Below are positions 53,051 through 62,637 of a stretch of DNA of 64,000 nt, piece after piece. Source of the stretch: Salsuginibacillus halophilus (lineage in GTDB: Bacteria > Bacillota > Bacilli > Bacillales > Marinococcaceae); NCBI RefSeq assembly GCF_003014715.1, contig NZ_PYAV01000010.1, positions 62,001-126,000 of the forward strand, read 5' to 3'. Made by a program: the position numbers and the translations under genes. The notes below the pieces were generated by a model. It was given only the letters and a program-made list of their open reading frames with translations. It made no database searches and was not told the origin of the DNA. Numbering within the stretch: position 1 is the stretch's first letter; every line of letters begins with the position of its first letter.

Positions 53051-53086
53051 AGATGAGGCAGCGTGCTTCAACACGCTGCCTCATCT
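53051..53086. terminator. Convergent terminator
   Basis: Arms AGATGAGGCAGCGTG / CACGCTGCCTCATCT, between yfhH (+) and yfhP (-). Confidence 0.8.
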
Positions 53087-53092
53087 ACACAT

Positions 53093-54088
53093 TTATGATG
53101 TTTTCAGCTTCACTTCAGATTGTTTTAATCGTTTCTCCAGCGTTTCTTCGCTGTAGATCCATCCGGTGTATGAAGCGTAAATGTGGAGGTTCTCGTCCAT
53201 CCGTACCACGGCGACGAAAGGATAGTAGCCTTTTGAACGGTATCTTAAATCTGTAAATGTAACTTCGTAACCTTGCTCGGTCTCTCTGGTTTTCCACCTG
53301 TAAGTAGGTGAAAACGACAAGAATGCGGCTAAATTGTCATCTTCACGTGCCTTTTTTATGAGTGGATCTTCAGGAATCGGTTCAAAAGGGTACGTCTCAA
53401 AATACTGGATACGGTGGTTTCTTGATTCAGCTACGTAAAGTTGTTCCTTTGTGCGTATGACCAAGTGCCATAACTGCCAACGAAATGTTGGCGATATGAA
53501 AACATGGGTGGCATTCGGGTGGCGGCTGCGTACATTTTTCACAACTTTATTACGCTCGATGCAGCGCCAAATGTAATAAACGATAATAAGGCTGTAAATG
53601 GATGCAAACGTCAAACCAGGGTCTGCCCCGTAACGCCAGAAAATAAAACCGGCAATGTGGGCTAAGAAAATGAACGGATCAAAAATGTTGATGACCCCGA
53701 AGGCGACCCAGCGCTTAGAAAATGGGGACACTGCCTGGGTACCGTAAGCATTAAAGATATCCACAAACACGTGAAGAAATACGGCCAGAAAGGTCCAAAG
53801 CCATAAATTGAGCAGGTCGGCTTCAGGGATGAACGAATAAATCATAAGCGTAACAAGCAGAGGCCATAAAAGGACAGCGGGCACGGAATGTGTTGGTCCT
53901 CTATGATACCTGATGTAGACAGCGTTGTTGCGCAGCTTAAGTACTGTATCAAAATCCGGTGCTTGCGAGCCGATGATCGCACCAGCCATAACAGCTTGCT
54001 GTGTCGCAGGACTTTGACTGATGGCTGGGTCAAGCATTGCAAGACCACCCAGCCCGACCCCCATAACAGCATGAGTGCCAGTATCCAT
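53093..54088 (-). CDS. yfhP: YfhP-like membrane-bound metal-dependent hydrolase
   Basis: 331 residues from ATG 54088, after GGGAGGC. MDTGTHAVMGVGLGGLAM, GSQAPDFDTVLKL and YHRGPTHSVPAVLLWPL supply the His/Asp metal motifs of the YdjM/YfhP family, with about four to five spans and a soluble C-terminal domain. In B. subtilis YfhP (FisB-adjacent literature aside) has been described as a repressor-like neighbour of mutY; its chemistry is not established. Confidence 0.8.
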   Translation of the reverse strand: MDTGTHAVMGVGLGGLAMLDPAISQSPATQQAVMAGAIIGSQAPDFDTVLKLRNNAVYIRYHRGPTHSVPAVLLWPLLVTLMIYSFIPEADLLNLWLWTFLAVFLHVFVDIFNAYGTQAVSPFSKRWVAFGVINIFDPFIFLAHIAGFIFWRYGADPGLTFASIYSLIIVYYIWRCIERNKVVKNVRSRHPNATHVFISPTFRWQLWHLVIRTKEQLYVAESRNHRIQYFETYPFEPIPEDPLIKKAREDDNLAAFLSFSPTYRWKTRETEQGYEVTFTDLRYRSKGYYPFVAVVRMDENLHIYASYTGWIYSEETLEKRLKQSEVKLKTS

Positions 54089-54227
54089 ATGAAGCCTCCC
54101 TTCGGTTATGTAAATCGGCGTTTCTTGTTTATCATATAGTGCACAGCTGCTACATGTCCAGCGGAGCCACAACATTCTTTTACGTTATACCCGTTCGTTG
54201 ATTTTTTCAAAAGAGGAGACAGATGAT

Positions 54228-55325
54228 ATGACAAGTGAGCAAACATGGCTGCAGCAAAAACTTCAAGCTGTTGACCGCCAGGCTTTTCAGAACGATCTTC
54301 AAAGCTGGTATATGGAAAATCATCGTGATCTGCCGTGGCGCCAGACAAAAGATCCTTACAGGGTTTGGGTGTCAGAAATCATGCTTCAGCAGACAAGAGT
54401 TGATACAGTTATCCCTTATTATGAAAACTTTATGAAAAAATTCCCGACAATGGAAGTGTTAGCAGAAGCTCCTGAGGATGAAGTGCTTAAAGCATGGGAG
54501 GGGCTTGGTTATTATTCGCGGGTCCGCAATCTGCAAGAAGCTGTGCAGGAAGTTGTAGCTAACTACAAAGCTGAAGTACCTAAGGATCGCAAAGTATTTC
54601 GAAAGCTTAAAGGTGTCGGTCCTTACACGTCAGGTGCTGTGATCAGTATTGCATTTGACCAAGAAGAGCCGGCAGTGGATGGTAATGTGATGCGCGTATT
54701 CTCGCGGATATGCAATATCGATGAAGATATCGGGAAAGAAAAAACGAAACAGTTATTTGAACAAGTACAGGCACAATTTCTCGAAGGTGCGAAACCATCG
54801 ATTTTTAATCAAGCAATTATGGAACTTGGTGCATTAATCTGTACACCGAAATCTCCAGGTTGTCTACTCTGTCCTGTGCAAAACCATTGCCTCGCCCGGG
54901 CTGAAGGTAAAGAAGAGGACCTGCCTGTGAAATCAAAGAAAAAAGCCCCTTCAAAAAAGACGTTGTCGGTGGCAGTCGTTCAAGATGATGCGGGGCGCGT
55001 GCTTTTACGCAAACGACCGGATCAAGGGCTGCTTGCTGGCATGTGGGAGTTTCCCCATGTTGAATCATCGAGCGAAAACCTTATGAATGATGCAAGCAGC
55101 ATGTTGTTGAAAGATCATGACGTAAGTGCTGAAATTGTGGGAGAGATTCAGTATGTTGAACACACTTTCACCCATCTTATATGGAAAATGCATGTTCACC
55201 GGGCCACTGTACGAGAAGCACCTGTACCAAGTGAAACTGAAGTATGGGTGACGCTGGATGAAGCAGCATTGTACGCACTGCCTGTTTCTCAACAAAAAAT
55301 ATTACGACACTTGAAAGGAGAATAA
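54228..55325 (+). CDS. mutY: A/G-specific adenine glycosylase
   Basis: 365 residues from ATG 54228. LPWRQTKDPYRVWVSEIMLQQTR with the catalytic Glu, KLKGVGPYTSGAV (hairpin), PAVDGNVMRV with the catalytic Asp, then CTPKSPGCLLCPVQNHC for the 4Fe-4S cluster, and a C-terminal Nudix-like 8-oxoG recognition domain (LLAGMWEFPHVE). Removes A opposite 8-oxoguanine. It is two bases from the next gene. Confidence 0.93.
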   Translation: MTSEQTWLQQKLQAVDRQAFQNDLQSWYMENHRDLPWRQTKDPYRVWVSEIMLQQTRVDTVIPYYENFMKKFPTMEVLAEAPEDEVLKAWEGLGYYSRVRNLQEAVQEVVANYKAEVPKDRKVFRKLKGVGPYTSGAVISIAFDQEEPAVDGNVMRVFSRICNIDEDIGKEKTKQLFEQVQAQFLEGAKPSIFNQAIMELGALICTPKSPGCLLCPVQNHCLARAEGKEEDLPVKSKKKAPSKKTLSVAVVQDDAGRVLLRKRPDQGLLAGMWEFPHVESSSENLMNDASSMLLKDHDVSAEIVGEIQYVEHTFTHLIWKMHVHRATVREAPVPSETEVWVTLDEAALYALPVSQQKILRHLKGE

Positions 55326-55327
55326 AT

Positions 55328-56086
55328 ATGGAGCTCAATTTAAAAGGTAAACGTGTACTCATTACAGGTGGATCTAAAGGGATTGGTTACGGCATTGCTA
55401 AGGCATTTAAAGAAGAGGGAGCGCGTATTGGGCTGCTCGCCCGTAACGAAGAGGAGCTTGCTTCTGCTGCAAAATCGCTTGAGGCCGAGTGGTTTATGTC
55501 AGCTGACGTAACTGATGCAAATCAGCGCAGAGAAGCCTTTCAATCATTTTTAGATGCATTTGACGGTATTGATGTACTGATTAACAACGCCGGCGGCAGT
55601 CAAGGTGGTGCTGTGATGGATACTTCAATTTCTACGTTTGAAGAGGCGATGCAGGTCAACTATTACTCGGCGGTAGATCTTAGTCAAAAAGCAGCTGCGG
55701 CTATGAAAGAAGAAGGCGCAGGGTCTATCGTAAATATTACATCTATATTTGGCCGTGAGTCCGGTGGAAAGCCGTCTTACAACAATGCAAAAGCGGCTTT
55801 GATCAGCTTTACAAAGGCGATGGCAGATGAAGTTATCCAAGATGGTGTAAGAATTAATTCTGTAGCCCCGGGTTCAATCCTTCATCCGACAGGGAACTGG
55901 CAGAAGCGCTGGGAAGAAAACCCGGAAAAAATTGAAGCGTTTGTAGAGCAGCAGATCCCGGCAGGACGCTTCGGGCGGGTGGAAGAAGTTGCAGATGTTG
56001 TTATGTTCCTTGCTTCAGAACGTGCTTCATGGGTCTCCGGCGCAAGTTTAAATGTAGATGGTGGACAGTCGAAGATGAACATGTGA
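55328..56086 (+). CDS. SDR family oxidoreductase
   Basis: 252 residues. ITGGSKGIGYGIA, LINNAGGS, NITSIFGRESGGKPSYNNAKAA (Ser, Tyr, Lys of the active site) and WVSGASLNVDGGQ. A FabG/glucose dehydrogenase-like enzyme; substrate unknown. In the same unit as mutY (RBS GAAAGGAG inside the mutY end), an arrangement that may be only transcriptional. Confidence 0.85.
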   Translation: MELNLKGKRVLITGGSKGIGYGIAKAFKEEGARIGLLARNEEELASAAKSLEAEWFMSADVTDANQRREAFQSFLDAFDGIDVLINNAGGSQGGAVMDTSISTFEEAMQVNYYSAVDLSQKAAAAMKEEGAGSIVNITSIFGRESGGKPSYNNAKAALISFTKAMADEVIQDGVRINSVAPGSILHPTGNWQKRWEENPEKIEAFVEQQIPAGRFGRVEEVADVVMFLASERASWVSGASLNVDGGQSKMNM

Positions 56087-56104
56087 ATGTGCTGAATAAC
56101 CCGG

Positions 56105-56446
56105 TTAATGAGGTTTATCAAACCAGTGCATTTCTTCAATTTTTGCTTTAGTGTCAGGGGTACCTAGGTCGTAAATGGCGTGCAGCACGTGTTCAAAGCC
56201 TCGTTCAAACTCATAACGGTCATTTTCCTCGATATGTTCGTCAAAATGCCTGAAGGTAAATAAATTCTGTGCCTCCATATCGTGGGCGTGTGTTTCGCTG
56301 ACAAGGTGCTTTATTTTTTCGAGCTGATCTGGTGTGGCCTTAATCTCATATTGGATCAGCTCAGGATCGTCAATATACGTTGTTGAGATTTCATCCATGC
56401 TGGTAGGGTGTAAATTAACAAAGTAAGACTTCGCCTCGGTACTCAT
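56105..56446 (-). CDS. Hypothetical protein, tandem paralogue 1
   Basis: 113 residues from ATG 56446 behind AAGGAGGT. Shares the pattern with the upstream neighbour at 56553: a central IKATPDQLEKIKHLV (VELGPDEKKEMKDLI there) and an end HAIYDLGTPDTKAKIEEM (QRIYDYGTPKTKEQVAEI there). I do not recognise the family. No signal or span; probably cytoplasmic. Confidence 0.6.
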   Translation of the reverse strand: MSTEAKSYFVNLHPTSMDEISTTYIDDPELIQYEIKATPDQLEKIKHLVSETHAHDMEAQNLFTFRHFDEHIEENDRYEFERGFEHVLHAIYDLGTPDTKAKIEEMHWFDKPH

Positions 56447-56515
56447 GAGCTTTACCTCCTTCATAAAGTTCTCGGCTGTAGTATGTACTGTGGCGCTTAA
56501 GTTTATGAAAAGCAA

Positions 56516-56548
56516 AGCACCCTCTGCTTTTATTAAGCGGAGGGTGCC
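56516..56548 (-). terminator. Terminator between the tandem paralogues
   Basis: Arms GCACCCTCTGCTT / AAGCGGAGGGTGC, with a T-rich run on the minus strand. It would separate transcription of the two paralogues. Confidence 0.75.
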
Positions 56549-56552
56549 TGGC

Positions 56553-56876
56553 TTAAAGCTTGATGTCTTCTGCGATTTCAGCAACCTGTTCTTTTGTTTT
56601 TGGTGTCCCGTAATCATAAATGCGTTGGTAAAGCTTGCGAATCCGTTCTTCAACCAACTGTTTATCAGCATCAGCGGCTGGTTCATTAAAAGGATAAGAC
56701 ACCACATGGTCACCCTCAGCATCTTGGGCGGCAATCGCTTGAATTAAATCCTTCATTTCTTTTTTCTCATCCGGACCTAATTCAACTTCAAATTGAATTT
56801 TATTATCCGGTGTTTGGATATCGGCCAGTTCTACTGCACCTTGGTCAACAGTGACATAAAATGTTTCTCTTTCCAT
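56553..56876 (-). CDS. Hypothetical protein, tandem paralogue 2
   Basis: 107 residues. Acidic protein starting MERETFYVTVDQGAVELADI, with beta-rich first half and helical end (RIRKLYQRIYDYGTPKTKEQ). Related to the gene at 56105, see there. GGAGG ribosome site. Function unknown. Confidence 0.6.
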   Translation of the reverse strand: MERETFYVTVDQGAVELADIQTPDNKIQFEVELGPDEKKEMKDLIQAIAAQDAEGDHVVSYPFNEPAADADKQLVEERIRKLYQRIYDYGTPKTKEQVAEIAEDIKL

Positions 56877-56954
56877 CGGTCACGACCTCCTTCAACATGT
56901 TTGTAAGAGTGTGATACCCTTATTTTATCGTCCTTACACTCAATAAAGGAGTAA

Positions 56955-57791
<837 letters not shown>

Positions 57792-57867
57792 TTTTTATTT
57801 TCGTTGAAATTTTTTTGGATAAATCCGATGACCTCCGGACAAGTTAACGGGTGTGGAGGTGATAAGG

Positions 57868-58059
57868 ATGAAAAACCAAAAAAACCAACAGCAACAACAA
57901 AATCAACAGCAGCAGAATCAGCAGCAACAGAACCAACAGCACAATGCTGAATTTGGTCAAGAGCAGGACGCTCAGCACGCTAAGCAGCAAAACCAGCAGT
58001 CCCGCCAAAACATGCAGCAAAACCAACAGAAGCAACAACAGAATAACCAACAGCAGTAA
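57868..58059 (+). CDS. sspE: Gamma-type small acid-soluble spore protein
   Basis: 63 residues, about 40 percent Gln. The core NAEFGQEQDAQHAKQQNQQS fits the gamma-SASP repeat (EFGxExxxxxxKxQNxQSxxxK). Only one repeat is evident; B. subtilis SspE has two, so this is a short form. It is an amino-acid store for germination that does not bind DNA. GGAGGTGATAAGG ribosome site; location after fabL as in B. subtilis. Confidence 0.85.
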   Translation: MKNQKNQQQQQNQQQQNQQQQNQQHNAEFGQEQDAQHAKQQNQQSRQNMQQNQQKQQQNNQQQ

Positions 58060-58064
58060 TGCAC

Positions 58065-58096
58065 AAAAAAAGGCCTCCCAAGCGGGGGCCTTTTTT
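58065..58096. terminator. Terminator after sspE
   Basis: Arms AAAAAAAGGCC / GGCCTTTTTT around TCCC-AAGC-GGGG; symmetrical, so it may serve the minus-strand gene too. Confidence 0.88.
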
Positions 58097-58117
58097 ATGG
58101 TCATTGATTCACTTCAT

Positions 58118-58294
58118 TTAAGCTGCGCCGCCACCAAACATCGGGAATACATAATTAATAAGGAACCATAAGAATCCGAAGAAGATAATAATGTATGTGG
58201 CATATTTGATAAACGTTGCGGCAACTTTGGAGTTATCCTCTTTTTTATCAATATGACGTTCTTCAATCTCTTTATCAACATCTTTACGTGCCAT
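58118..58294 (-). CDS. Small single-span membrane protein
   Basis: 58 residues: a charged N-terminus (MARKDVDKEIEERHIDKKED), one membrane span (YATYIIIFFGFLWFLINYVF) and a glycine-rich tail. AAAGGAG sits nine bases before the ATG. I do not recognise the family; similar tiny proteins occur in Bacilli. Confidence 0.6.
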   Translation of the reverse strand: MARKDVDKEIEERHIDKKEDNSKVAATFIKYATYIIIFFGFLWFLINYVFPMFGGGAA

Positions 58295-58488
58295 AAAGCA
58301 TTACTCCTTTCACATTGTGTTATAAGTTGGTTTTCCTTTCAAAGCTTTCTTTTAAACAATCAATTTTGTTTTTATAAAATGGATGTTTTTCATTCCGCGG
58401 ACAACCGTTGTATAATAGAAGAGATATTAAAGAAACCAACGGAATTTCCAGGCGGTGAAAATTGCAGGAAAGGGTGTGAGGGACGGTC

Positions 58489-58932
58489 ATGTTTCGTAAA
58501 AAGAAGCAGGAAGAACAGGCGGAGTATCCAGAGCAGAGTATTTCGGTTGAAGAAGTTCAAAAAGCGATTCAAACGCTGGCAAATACACTTCCGATCGGTG
58601 TGAGCCTCCGTACATTTGTGCATGAAGATCATTCGATTGATTATGAGCTATTAAAACCTGTACTTAAAGCTGTCCCGCGCGAGACGTATTATATGTCGAA
58701 AGAAACTTACGAAATTTTTTCAGACCCTGAAATTCCAAAGCAGATGGACCAAGTACAAAGGGCGGTAGATCAATATTTTCAGCGTACAGGGGGCATCCCG
58801 GTAGCTGAAGCAGACACAAGTGGTAAAGTATCTTATCTTTTAATCCGGGATTTTCTGCGGGAAGAACCAGATATTTCGTTTTATGTAGATGATCAAATGC
58901 TTGTGTCTTTACAACCGCCGGAAAACAGGTAG
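58489..58932 (+). CDS. DUF3939 family protein
   Basis: 147 residues. [55 protein letters not shown] are the DUF3939 core. Soluble, function unknown. GGTGTGAGGGA lies before ATG 58489; 13 bases to the next gene, so probably co-transcribed with it. Confidence 0.8.
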   Translation: MFRKKKQEEQAEYPEQSISVEEVQKAIQTLANTLPIGVSLRTFVHEDHSIDYELLKPVLKAVPRETYYMSKETYEIFSDPEIPKQMDQVQRAVDQYFQRTGGIPVAEADTSGKVSYLLIRDFLREEPDISFYVDDQMLVSLQPPENR

Positions 58933-58945
58933 AAAGGGGGAACTT

Positions 58946-59473
58946 ATGACGTTTCCTGCCACCGGCTCTAACATTCAAGTGCAAAGTTACAAACATAATG
59001 GAAAACTGCACAGAGTATGGGAAGAAACCTTAGTGTTACAAGGGACTTCGCAGGAAATCATCGGGGGCAATGACCGGATTATCGTTCGTGAGTCAGACGG
59101 GCGGAAATGGCGGACGAGGGAGCCGGCAATTTGTTATTTTCATGCTCAGAAGTGGTTTAATGTTATTGCGATGATTCGTGCGGACGGTGTTTATTATTAC
59201 TGCAATTTAGGCACACCGTTTGTATGGGATGAAGAGGCACTAAAATATATTGATTATGATTTAGATATTAAAGTGTTTCCTGATCGCACGTATAAAATCT
59301 TGGACGAAGACGAATACCGGCTACATCAAGAGCAGATGAATTATCCGCGCGAAGTTGATCTCAATGTGCAGCAGGGACTTCAAGAACTGCAAAGCTGGAT
59401 TTGTCAGGGGAAAGGACCATTTAATCCTGACTTCCCTGAACAGTGGTACGAGCGGTTTTTGTCGTACAGATAA
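58946..59473 (+). CDS. ntdP: DUF402 nucleoside tri-/diphosphatase (NtdP/YgaC)
   Basis: 175 residues from ATG 58946 after [63 protein letters not shown] and [22 protein letters not shown] make up the DUF402 fold with its metal-binding acidic residues. Hydrolyses nucleoside tri- and diphosphates in S. aureus Ntdp. Position before ygaD as in B. subtilis. Confidence 0.88.
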   Translation: MTFPATGSNIQVQSYKHNGKLHRVWEETLVLQGTSQEIIGGNDRIIVRESDGRKWRTREPAICYFHAQKWFNVIAMIRADGVYYYCNLGTPFVWDEEALKYIDYDLDIKVFPDRTYKILDEDEYRLHQEQMNYPREVDLNVQQGLQELQSWICQGKGPFNPDFPEQWYERFLSYR

Positions 59474-59549
59474 AAGGACTTGTGGACCTTCCCAATCGGG
59501 GAGGTTCTTGCTTTTGATGGTTTAAGAAGCAGAGAAAGGAGGGGAGTAA

Positions 59550-61295
59550 ATGGGTTCAATTCGAAGGTATTTAAAGTTTGTAGCTCCTTATAAAAAAATC
59601 ATTGTTTTCACCGTTTTTATCGGTGTTTTAAAGTTCGGTATTCCGTTGTTAACGCCTTTATTGCTAGCGTATGTCATCGACGACATTATTTTAAATGAAG
59701 CTTTATCAACAAGTGAGCAAGTTTCAATGTTAAGCTGGCTCATCGGCAGTGCGATCGTAGCCTTTTTAATTCTACGTCCGCCTGTGGAATACTACCGGCA
59801 GTATTTTGCACAGTGGACAGGAAATAAAGTTTTATACGATATTCGTCAGCAGCTGTTTAACCACATTCAAAAATTGAGTCTGCGTTTTTATTCTAATCGC
59901 AAAGTCGGGGAGATCATTTCACGGGTTATTAACGATGTGGAGCAGACGAAAAATTTTGTGATCACAGGATTGATGAACATCTGGCTTGATATGGCCACAA
60001 TTTTAATTGCCGTAGCGATCATGTTAACGATGAATGTGTGGCTCACTCTTGTAGCTCTAGCACTTTTACCGTTGTATATCGTCGCGATTAAATACTTTTA
60101 TGGGCATCTCCGCCACTTAACCCGGGCTCGCTCACAAGCTTTGGCAGATGTTCAAGGTCACCTCCATGAGCGGGTGCAGGGGATGAGTGTGATTCGCAGT
60201 TTCGCGCTCGAAGATCATGCCCAATCGCAGTTTGATGAGCGGAACCAGGCATTTTTAAATCGGGCGGTTGATCATACCAAATGGAATGCGAAAACATTTG
60301 CAGTTGTAAATACAATTACGGATGTTGCTCCGCTTATCGTCATTCTTGCCGCTGGCTATGCTGCATTAACTGCAGGACTTGGTGTCGGGGAAATGGTCGC
60401 CTTTGTATCTTATATGGAGCGACTTTACAATCCACTGCGCCGGCTTGTGAACTCGTCAACACAGCTAATTCAGTCGATTGCATCGATGGATCGTGTCTTT
60501 GAATTTATTGATGAGCATTATGATATTCAAGATCGTGACGGCGCTGTTCCCGTTTCACACCCAAAAGGCGAGGTTTCCTTTGAAAATGTGCATTTTCAAT
60601 ATGAAAATGAAGATGGTGCTGTCCTGCAGGATGTGAACTTTCATGTCAAAGCTGGAGAAACGGTGGCTGTCGTAGGTATGAGTGGGGGCGGTAAAAGCAC
60701 CTTAATAAGCTTGCTGCCGAGGTTTTATGATGTAAGTTCAGGGGCTATCCGTTTAGATGGCCATGATATTCGTGATTATCAAGTCCGAAGCCTGCGTGAT
60801 CATATAGGGATGGTTTTACAGGATAACGTCCTGTTTAGTGATTCGGTCAAAGAAAACATTTCAATGGGAAACCCAGAAGCAACTGATGCAGAAATTGTTG
60901 CTGCTGCAAAAGCAGCAAATGCCCACGAATTTATTCAAGAACTTCCTTATGGCTACGATACTGAAGTAGGGGAGCGGGGCATCAAGCTTTCCGGCGGGCA
61001 GAAGCAGCGAGTTGCCATTGCACGTGTGTTTTTGAAAAACCCGCCGCTTCTTGTGTTTGATGAAGCAACTTCTGCTCTCGATTTAGAAAGCGAACACTAC
61101 ATTCAAGAAGCAATGGAGACGCTAGCCCGTCACCGTACAACATTTATTGTAGCCCATCGGCTTTCTACAATTACGCATGCCGACCGGATTATTGTGATGG
61201 AAAACGGTCGTGTTGTTGAAAGTGGAAGTCACGAAGCGCTGATGAGAGAGAAGGGTAGTTATTACAAGCTGTTTAATGTGCAGCACTTAACGTAA
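59550..61295 (+). CDS. ygaD: ABC transporter, fused membrane and ATPase domains
   Basis: 581 residues. Six-span ABC_membrane domain (residues 1-310), then the ATPase with GMSGGGKSTL (Walker A), LSGGQKQRVAIARVFL (signature) and LLVFDEATSAL (Walker B). Half-size homodimeric exporter of the MsbA/BmrA/Sav1866 type; drug or lipid export. GAAAGGAGGGG ribosome site. Confidence 0.93.
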   Translation: MGSIRRYLKFVAPYKKIIVFTVFIGVLKFGIPLLTPLLLAYVIDDIILNEALSTSEQVSMLSWLIGSAIVAFLILRPPVEYYRQYFAQWTGNKVLYDIRQQLFNHIQKLSLRFYSNRKVGEIISRVINDVEQTKNFVITGLMNIWLDMATILIAVAIMLTMNVWLTLVALALLPLYIVAIKYFYGHLRHLTRARSQALADVQGHLHERVQGMSVIRSFALEDHAQSQFDERNQAFLNRAVDHTKWNAKTFAVVNTITDVAPLIVILAAGYAALTAGLGVGEMVAFVSYMERLYNPLRRLVNSSTQLIQSIASMDRVFEFIDEHYDIQDRDGAVPVSHPKGEVSFENVHFQYENEDGAVLQDVNFHVKAGETVAVVGMSGGGKSTLISLLPRFYDVSSGAIRLDGHDIRDYQVRSLRDHIGMVLQDNVLFSDSVKENISMGNPEATDAEIVAAAKAANAHEFIQELPYGYDTEVGERGIKLSGGQKQRVAIARVFLKNPPLLVFDEATSALDLESEHYIQEAMETLARHRTTFIVAHRLSTITHADRIIVMENGRVVESGSHEALMREKGSYYKLFNVQHLT

Positions 61296-61310
61296 ATAGC
61301 GCAAAGACAA

Positions 61311-61390
61311 TCGCGCAGAAGCAGGAGCCGACATATTGGCACGAGAGGTGCTCTTCTCCCTCAACGTAATCACGCAGAAGCAGGAGCCAG
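61311..61390. repeat. Short direct repeat of CGCAGAAGCAGGAGCC
   Basis: TCGCGCAGAAGCAGGAGCC (61311-61329) and TCACGCAGAAGCAGGAGCC (61370-61388), 59 bases apart; a third partial unit CGCGCAGAACAGG follows at 61392. It lies downstream of ygaD, before the terminator. Confidence 0.65.
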
Positions 61391-61417
61391 CCGCGCAGAA
61401 CAGGCAACACGAACTTA

Positions 61418-61466
61418 TAAAAAAGCAGGGCCGGGAAGTTTCATCATCCCGGCCCTGCTTTTTTAT
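61418..61466. terminator. Convergent terminator between ygaD and ygaE
   Basis: Arms AAAAAGCAGGGCCGGGA / TCCCGGCCCTGCTTTTT. Usable in both directions. Confidence 0.88.
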
Positions 61467-62563
61467 TATTTATCCTCTTCATGGGGTTCTTCAATGTCAA
61501 CGGTATTAGTGGATTTGTGATAGCTGAAAAAACTTTCGACGAGTCGGTCTAAATGATCAAGCTGCTCGTAATATTCGACAATGTGAGAGATTGCCGGTAA
61601 GACGTGCAGCCATTCATCACGGTCAATTTCCTGGTGATCGTATAAGTCCATAAACAAGTCAGTTAAGGATTCTTCACCTTCGTCAACTTCCTCAGCCATC
61701 TCGTCTGTTTTTTGTGTCCGTACTTTGCCGACATAACGAAGCAGGATTCGTTCATGATAATTTGTTAAATGGTCAAGCTGTTGCTGCACAAGTTTTTGCA
61801 ATCGTTCCGGCATGTGGTTCATCTCATTGCCGTAATGGTCTAACGTGCGCAAAATGGTAAATGCTTTTTTCATCGTAGTCACCATTTCTTTAAACAATAC
61901 AAGCTTACGGGCTTTAGCAAGCTTTTTGCGCATAAAGTAATCCCGCTCTTCTTTATACAGGATATACAAGTTATCCATCTCAACAATCGCTTCGTTAATG
62001 CGGGGGATATCTTTTTTTAACGATTTTTGGTTTGTGTCGTGACGCGTAATTAAACGGATCCATTGTAAAATTTCTTCGGATAATTGAACAACTTCTTTGT
62101 ACAAGCGTTCTTCATATTTTGGTGGAATAAATAAGAGGTTTACAAGAAAAGCGGCAAAGACACCAAGCATGATGACACCAAAGCGTGAAGCAGCAAACAT
62201 CATAAACTCCATCACAGGTGCAGGGTTACCCATAATAATAATAATTGTTACGACCGAAAGCGGAATCGTAGAAGCTTCGAGTTTCAGCTTTCGGATAATG
62301 CCAATAGCAAGCATAACGGTTGCCCCGATAATAAAGGGTTGGTGTCCAAAGGTGATGCCCATAATGACAGCAAGACCTGCACCGATGGTATTCGCTTGTA
62401 CTTGATCAGTAATGGTTTGAAATGTCCGGTTAATTGACGGCTGAATGGCAAAGGTAGCGGCAATCGCTGCGTACATTGCCGGCTCCAGCCCGATAAGCTG
62501 CGCCACATAAAGCGCAATCGTTATTGCAATACCTGTTTTAAATATCCGAGCCCCGAGTTTCAT
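61466..62563 (-). CDS. ygaE: Aromatic acid exporter family (FUSC-like) protein YgaE
   Basis: 365 residues. Four to five spans in the first 150 residues (IFKTGIAITIALYVAQLIGL, GAGLAVIMGITFGHQPFIIG), then a long helical cytoplasmic domain ending in Glu/Asp. Matches the DUF939/FUSC family, half-size relatives of AaeB and YccS. Substrate unknown. Overlaps the terminator by one base. Confidence 0.85.
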   Translation of the reverse strand: MKLGARIFKTGIAITIALYVAQLIGLEPAMYAAIAATFAIQPSINRTFQTITDQVQANTIGAGLAVIMGITFGHQPFIIGATVMLAIGIIRKLKLEASTIPLSVVTIIIIMGNPAPVMEFMMFAASRFGVIMLGVFAAFLVNLLFIPPKYEERLYKEVVQLSEEILQWIRLITRHDTNQKSLKKDIPRINEAIVEMDNLYILYKEERDYFMRKKLAKARKLVLFKEMVTTMKKAFTILRTLDHYGNEMNHMPERLQKLVQQQLDHLTNYHERILLRYVGKVRTQKTDEMAEEVDEGEESLTDLFMDLYDHQEIDRDEWLHVLPAISHIVEYYEQLDHLDRLVESFFSYHKSTNTVDIEEPHEEDK

Positions 62564-62637
62564 TTTCAGATCGTACCTTTCTATACGTACCGCTTTTCTT
62601 TATTTTTCCCGGAATCTAAGTGATTAACGCCTGCTTT

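Noticed and set aside
57878-58055. CAA/CAG-rich repeat tract and the Leu-rich antisense frame opposite it
   Set aside because: It is the glutamine-rich coding sequence of the gamma-SASP; the antisense poly-Leu frame is its complement.
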